Source: CAZHVS01 sp964536015
Lineage (GTDB): Bacteria > Bacteroidota > Ignavibacteria > Ignavibacteriales > Ignavibacteriaceae
Assembly: GCA_964536015.1 (NCBI GenBank)
Contig: CAZHVS010000036.1
Span: 1 to 9,425, forward strand
Length of the DNA stretch: 9,425 nt
Reading direction: 5' to 3'
Shown here: positions 6,438-9,425 of the stretch, piece after piece
How positions within the stretch are numbered: the first letter of the stretch is position 1
Layout of the letters: every line of letters begins with the position of its first letter
Made by a program: the position numbers and the translations under genes
The notes under the pieces: generated by a model
What the model was told of the DNA's origin: nothing
The model's database searches: none
Seen by the model: the letters and a program-made list of their open reading frames with translations, nothing else

Positions 6438-8060
6438 ATGAAAAACTATAATCATAAAACAGTAAAAATTTTCCTCGTTCTGCTTAGTATTTTCTTTGCA
6501 CGAGTTCAGGCTCAAACAATCGAGGAAGGATTGAAGCTTTACGATAATGAAAAATATGAAGCTGCTAAACAGATGTTTCAATTATTAACAGAAAAAACAA
6601 AATCACCGGAAAGTTTTTTTAATCTTGGAAGAGTTAATCTCAAACTTAAAAAAGCTGATGATGCTATAAAAAACTTTCAGGATGGAATTTCTGCAAACAC
6701 TAAAGCTTCTTTAAACTATGGTGGTTTGGCAGTTGCATTGCTTGTTAAAAAAGATTCCATCGCAGCAAACAAACAATTTGAAGAAGCGCTCGATAGACTA
6801 GAAAAGAAAAGCAACATTACACTTGTTGAAACCGCTGCTTTAATAATTGAAAATAATATTGATTCTTATTTTTATAAAGCAATTGATTTTCTAAATAAAG
6901 CTATTGCAATTGACAGGAAGAACTATAAAATTTATATGGCTTTTGGCGATATGTATTTCGGACAGAATAACGGAAGTCTTGCAATTGAAAACTATAAGAA
7001 GGCTACAGACTATAACTTCAAATATGTACTTGGTTATGTTGGTGTAGGAAGAGTGTACTCAAGAATTAAAAATTATATGGGAGCAGAATTAAGCTTTAAA
7101 GAAGCCCTTTCGTATGATTCGACTGCTGCTATCCCTTATAAAGAGTTAGCCGAATTATATTATTCTCAAAAAAAATATGAACTTGCTGTCCAGAATTATA
7201 AACTTTATCTTGATTACTCCGATAAGACAGGCAATAACCTTGCAAGGTATGCAACTTTTCTTTACTTGAATAAAAATTACAATGAAGCCAGTGCTATTAT
7301 TGATGAAGTACTTGGTAAAGATCCAAATAACCATCGAATGATTCAATTAAAAGCCTATGCTTTGCATGAAGCTAACGATTTTGAAAAAGGTGTACCAACA
7401 TATGAAAAATATTTTTCGTTAGTTCCTCCGGAAGAAGTTGCTTCTACCGATTATGAATACTATGCTGATCTTCTGCAAGCTGCAGGAAAAGAAAAGGAGG
7501 CAGCAACATATTATATAAAAGCTGCTGAAATGGATAGCACTAAATTAGATCTTTACGGCAATGCTGCAGGAATCTACTTTAAGATGAAAAATTTTCCTGA
7601 AGCCATTTATTGTTATGAATTGAAAGAACAAAAAACAGCACAGGAACTTTCTGTTCGAGAATATTTTGATCTTGGTCAGGCATATTTTTATATAAAAGAT
7701 TATCCCAAAGCAGATTTAACATTTAAAAAAGTTACCGCAGTTAAACCAGATTTTGTTTATGCACACCTGTGGCTTGCATTTACAAATGCTTCAATTGATA
7801 CTACTTCGGAGCTTGGATTGGCTAAACCGCATTACGAAAAATTTATTGAATATGCTTCTCCAACTCCGGAAAAATTCAAAAGTAATTTAATACAAGCTTA
7901 CTCTTATCTTGGTTATTTTTACTTCCTGAAGAAAGATGATCCTGCTTATAAAGATATTTACAAAGCAGAATACCAGAAGAATTGGGAAAAGGTTCTTGCA
8001 TTAGACCCTGAGAATGTGCAGGCAAAAGAAGCATTGAAAAACTTAAAATTGTTGAAGTGA
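6438..8060 (+). CDS. Exported tetratricopeptide-repeat protein
   Basis: The 540-residue protein begins with a signal peptide (basic start, hydrophobic 9-20, likely cleavage after V-Q-A at residue 25), so the mature chain should be periplasmic. Almost all of it is TPR-like helical pairs. Clear repeat units begin near residues 26, 60, 165, 197, 233, 372 and 405. Examples are G-L-K-L-Y-D-N-E-K-Y-E-A-A (31-43), Y-K-E-L-A-E-L-Y-Y-S-Q-K-K-Y-E-L-A (234-250) and Y-F-D-L-G-Q-A-Y-F-Y-I-K-D-Y-P-K-A (409-425). The C-terminus ends with a conventional final unit (W-E-K-V-L-A-L-D-P-E-N, 516-526). TPR arrays are protein-binding scaffolds and have no catalysis of their own. An SD (AAAGGA, 6425-6430) sits 7 nt before the ATG. 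It is the last gene of its unit, 15 nt after the PstS-like gene and 18 nt before a terminator. The partner is unknown. Confidence 0.9.
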   Translation: MKNYNHKTVKIFLVLLSIFFARVQAQTIEEGLKLYDNEKYEAAKQMFQLLTEKTKSPESFFNLGRVNLKLKKADDAIKNFQDGISANTKASLNYGGLAVALLVKKDSIAANKQFEEALDRLEKKSNITLVETAALIIENNIDSYFYKAIDFLNKAIAIDRKNYKIYMAFGDMYFGQNNGSLAIENYKKATDYNFKYVLGYVGVGRVYSRIKNYMGAELSFKEALSYDSTAAIPYKELAELYYSQKKYELAVQNYKLYLDYSDKTGNNLARYATFLYLNKNYNEASAIIDEVLGKDPNNHRMIQLKAYALHEANDFEKGVPTYEKYFSLVPPEEVASTDYEYYADLLQAAGKEKEAATYYIKAAEMDSTKLDLYGNAAGIYFKMKNFPEAIYCYELKEQKTAQELSVREYFDLGQAYFYIKDYPKADLTFKKVTAVKPDFVYAHLWLAFTNASIDTTSELGLAKPHYEKFIEYASPTPEKFKSNLIQAYSYLGYFYFLKKDDPAYKDIYKAEYQKNWEKVLALDPENVQAKEALKNLKLLK

Positions 8061-8078
8061 TAAGTTTAGATTATCAAG

Positions 8079-8106
8079 AATCCCGCAAAACTATGCGGGA
8101 TTTTTT
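8079..8106 (+). terminator. Rho-independent terminator after the TPR gene
   Basis: A 9-bp GC-containing stem (AATCCCGCA at 8079-8087 with TGCGGGATT at 8094-8102), a 6-nt loop and a T run (8101-8106) lie 18 nt beyond the TPR stop. The opposite strand has A-rich DNA on the entry side but only a weak T stretch after the stem, so it acts mainly on the plus strand. It lies in the convergent gap between the plus-strand unit and the minus-strand ferredoxin remnant. Confidence 0.92.
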
Positions 8107-8126
8107 ACTTAAAGATAAATTAAAAA

Positions 8127-8349
8127 TTATTTACAACAACCACCATTGTTAAAATCACTTCTTTTGCAAATTGCACCAACTGGGCAATTGTCAAAACATG
8201 CATAATTACACATACTTCCACCGTCACATTTTGTATAAATCACAAGATAACAACCAATCTGTAAATCAAATTCTATCGCTTTAACAGGGCACGCTCACAT
8301 GTTCCACAGTTAGTGCAGCATCCTCTATCAATAAATATTTATCAAACAT
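8127..8349 (-). pseudogene. 4Fe-4S ferredoxin-like gene broken by two frame shifts
   Basis: Read on the minus strand, three short frames join into one ferredoxin-like protein of about 75 residues. Frame one starts at the ATG at 8349 (M-F-D-K-Y-L-L). After a one-base loss near 8329, frame two reads D-R-G-C-C-T-N-C-G-T-C-E-R (8329-8291). After a second loss near 8291, frame three reads C-P-V-K-A-I-E-F and runs to a TAA at 8127. Together they rebuild a C-x2-C-x2-C ... C-P-V-x-A-I cluster motif, except that one residue before the fourth cysteine is also missing, which suggests a 4-nt rather than 1-nt deletion. A second cysteine motif with odd spacing (C-x5-C-x3-C-x3-C-P-V-G-A-I) and a G-G-C-C-K tail follow. 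It starts 13 nt after the stop of the upstream minus-strand gene, probably in one transcript. Sequencing error is the main alternative to true decay. Confidence 0.72.
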
Positions 8350-8362
8350 GATTAACTTAAAT

Positions 8363-8818
8363 TTAAAGCGGTTTACGTTGTAAAAACCTCTGACGGAGTT
8401 CCAATAGATTGCTTCTCCTTAATTCATTCATGGATTCTACGGGTTTACTTAACAATACATCTCCATAGTCAAGGTTAGAAACATTAGCCATATCACCAAC
8501 TCTTTCCTGTATTTCTATGCTTACAGTTTGTAAGAATATTTTATTTGCTCTTTCTACTAATCTAAAAACAACGGGAAAATCATTTGGTGAGAAGATAGCA
8601 GAAAAAACGATTAAATTTAAATTGCCTTCTTTACTTAGCTGTGGGTTAGTAGCGAAAAGTGGTTGTTTCTTAATTAGTTCATCAAAGCTGTTGTCGGAAA
8701 GACTGACATTGGGATCTTGTAACATTTCTTTACTTGTGCAATTCAAACCACTCATTATTAATAATGGAGATAGTGTAAATATTGCTCCAAACATCAAGAA
8801 TTTTTTTCTTGTTATCAT
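8363..8818 (-). CDS. Exported protein of unknown function, possible lipoprotein or Tat substrate
   Basis: I do not recognise the family. The 151-residue protein begins T-R-K-K-F-L-M-F-G, a hydrophobic stretch follows (about 7-23), then S-G-L-N-C with C27. The start recalls a twin-arginine signal but has R-K in place of R-R; the cysteine recalls a lipobox but has N at -1, so the export route is uncertain. The mature part is mixed: a short polar linker, a hydrophobic strand (N-L-I-V-F-S-A-I-F, 68-76), a middle segment rich in V/I/F (82-105) and a charged helical C-terminus with many arginines (131-149). I chose the ATG at 8818 because an SD (GAGGTG) lies 4 nt upstream; the TTG four codons earlier overlaps that SD. 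It directly precedes the ferredoxin remnant, so it may have worked with a redox protein. Confidence 0.75.
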   Translation of the reverse strand: MITRKKFLMFGAIFTLSPLLIMSGLNCTSKEMLQDPNVSLSDNSFDELIKKQPLFATNPQLSKEGNLNLIVFSAIFSPNDFPVVFRLVERANKIFLQTVSIEIQERVGDMANVSNLDYGDVLLSKPVESMNELRRSNLLELRQRFLQRKPL

Positions 8819-8822
8819 ATTA

Positions 8823-8828
8823 CACCTC
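8823..8828 (-). promoter_or_regulatory. Ribosome binding site of the 151-residue exported protein
   Basis: GAGGTG on the minus strand matches the 3' part of the ideal SD and sits 4 nt before the ATG at 8818. It decides for that ATG over the TTG at 8830. Confidence 0.7.
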
Positions 8829-8905
8829 AAATTGAATAAATAATTACTTATCCGAAAACAGTTAACAGTAGTTGAAAAAACAAAGAAATTTATATTGCGA
8901 TTGAT

Positions 8906-9196
8906 TTAAATCCAGTTTCTAATCTCAGGCACGTAACTTTTTGGTTCAAATTGAATGAAACGATAATTCGCTAAACCTTCCAATGCATAAGGATCATTTG
9001 AACAAAACTTCTTTATTGTTTCAAGTTTATCAGCTTTTGCTATCAGTATTCCCCCAACTCGCGGCTCCTGAGGTCCTGACATTAAAAGCAGACCTTTATT
9101 ATATCCGGTTTGAAGATATTCTCTGTGTTTTGGGGTAGTTTCAAGCACTCTTTCTATTGGTGCGGTATAAATTATTTCAACTATAAAGTGTTTCAT
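8906..9196 (-). CDS. YciI-family protein
   Basis: The 96-residue protein matches the small YciI/YCII domain (ferredoxin-like alpha-beta fold, usually dimeric) over its full length. The first strand is F-I-V-E-I-I-Y (4-10). Then come T-P-K-H-R-E-Y-L (21-28) with the family's conserved H24, G-L-L-L-M-S-G-P (35-42), G-G-I-L-I-A-K-A (48-55) and N-D-P-Y (67-70) with the conserved D68. The last strand is Y-R-F-I-Q-F-E-P (78-85). The family includes dehalogenase-like and dehydrochlorinase-related proteins, but most members have no known reaction. An SD (AAGGAA, 9205-9210) lies 8 nt before the ATG. The next minus-strand gene starts 87 nt after the stop, close enough for one transcript, though nothing in function links them. 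No metal-binding or fusion domain is seen. Confidence 0.88.
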   Translation of the reverse strand: MKHFIVEIIYTAPIERVLETTPKHREYLQTGYNKGLLLMSGPQEPRVGGILIAKADKLETIKKFCSNDPYALEGLANYRFIQFEPKSYVPEIRNWI

Positions 9197-9425
9197 TGTT
9201 TTTATTCCTTTTTATTAAAAAGTAAGTCTTCTTAACAGTTTTGCTGATAATTATCACTCAAAATTTACTGATTGATAAATAAAAATAAAATAATTTCTTC
9301 TAGAAGTTAGACTTTTACTATTTTTGGTATAAGTTTTTTCTCTCTGGCTGTTGGTCTTCGTCTGACAGTTGTGCATTTTTTATGACAAGTTGACAGTTTT
9401 TATTGTTGGGCGACATCAACCATAA
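9197..9425. other. Right-edge noncoding stretch upstream of the YciI gene
   Basis: No convincing gene is seen. On the minus strand a frame is open from the edge to a TAG at 9318-9320 (36 codons, with an internal ATG), and a 40-codon ATG frame (9254-9376) overlaps it; neither has an SD or a recognisable product. The stretch should hold the promoter of the minus-strand unit. It also contains the 12-bp palindrome at 9245-9256 and two copies of TGACAGTT (9363-9370 and 9391-9398). A partial gene entering from the right cannot be excluded. Confidence 0.5.
9245..9256. promoter_or_regulatory. Perfect 12-bp palindrome TGATAATTATCA, candidate operator
   Basis: The palindrome lies 48 nt upstream of the YciI start, where an operator would be expected. 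It resembles half of a Fur-type box (TGATAAT-n-ATTATCA) but lacks the central base and is shorter than a full site. No Fur or other regulator gene is in view. Confidence 0.35.

Noticed and set aside
8295..8297. TGA ahead of the C-terminal ferredoxin frame as a selenocysteine codon
   Set aside because: The cysteines of the upstream motif lie in another frame, so reading through TGA would not restore the ferredoxin motif.
8517..8843. 108-codon plus-strand frame
   Set aside because: It is antisense to the 151-residue minus-strand gene, which has a good SD and an export signal; this frame has neither, and its product looks like low-complexity shadow coding.
9390..9395. Perfect TTGACA on the plus strand at the right edge
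   Set aside because: The place for a -10 box 17 nt later reads ACATCA, and no plus-strand gene begins within view.
9363..9398. Possible CRISPR-like repeats
   Set aside because: Only two 8-bp copies, far too short and too few for an array, and no cas genes.

Overview
The window is AT-rich, densely coded bacterial DNA. Several traits fit the Bacteroidota/Ignavibacteria side of the tree: a TonB with an N-terminal K-N-K-E-Y-G-A-Y motif, two consecutive exbD genes, long lipoproteins and TPR proteins, and an uneven mix of ATG, GTG and TTG starts with variable Shine-Dalgarno (SD) sites. This placement is inferred from gene content and style only; no rRNA or other marker is present.

Layout. Positions 1-839 hold the 3' part of a zinc carboxypeptidase (M14-like) cut by the left edge. 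Positions 885-1994 encode an enolase-superfamily enzyme of the N-succinylamino acid racemase / o-succinylbenzoate synthase type (menC). After a 360-bp gene-free stretch comes the centrepiece, a compact Ton motor operon: exbB (2355-3158), two different exbD genes (3180-3788 and 3800-4342) and tonB (4351-5169), closed by a strong intrinsic terminator (5182-5211). On the same strand follow a 71-residue two-helix membrane protein with an acidic tail (5249-5464), an orphan PstS-like substrate-binding lipoprotein (5448-6422) and a 540-residue exported TPR protein (6438-8060), closed by a second terminator (8079-8106).

The right end is transcribed from the minus strand: a YciI-family protein (8906-9196), a 151-residue exported protein of unknown function (8363-8818), and a broken 4Fe-4S ferredoxin-like gene (8127-8349) with two reading-frame breaks. 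The last 229 bp hold no convincing gene, but contain a perfect 12-bp palindrome upstream of the YciI gene.

How the genes may work together. ExbB and ExbD form the proton-driven inner-membrane motor, and TonB carries its energy to outer-membrane receptors. The three downstream genes all encode proteins predicted to sit in or outside the inner membrane, and no phosphate-transporter permease or ATPase gene accompanies the PstS-like one. I infer that the small membrane protein, PstS-like lipoprotein and TPR protein are accessory parts of this Ton system rather than a phosphate importer. This is the most interesting hypothesis in the window.
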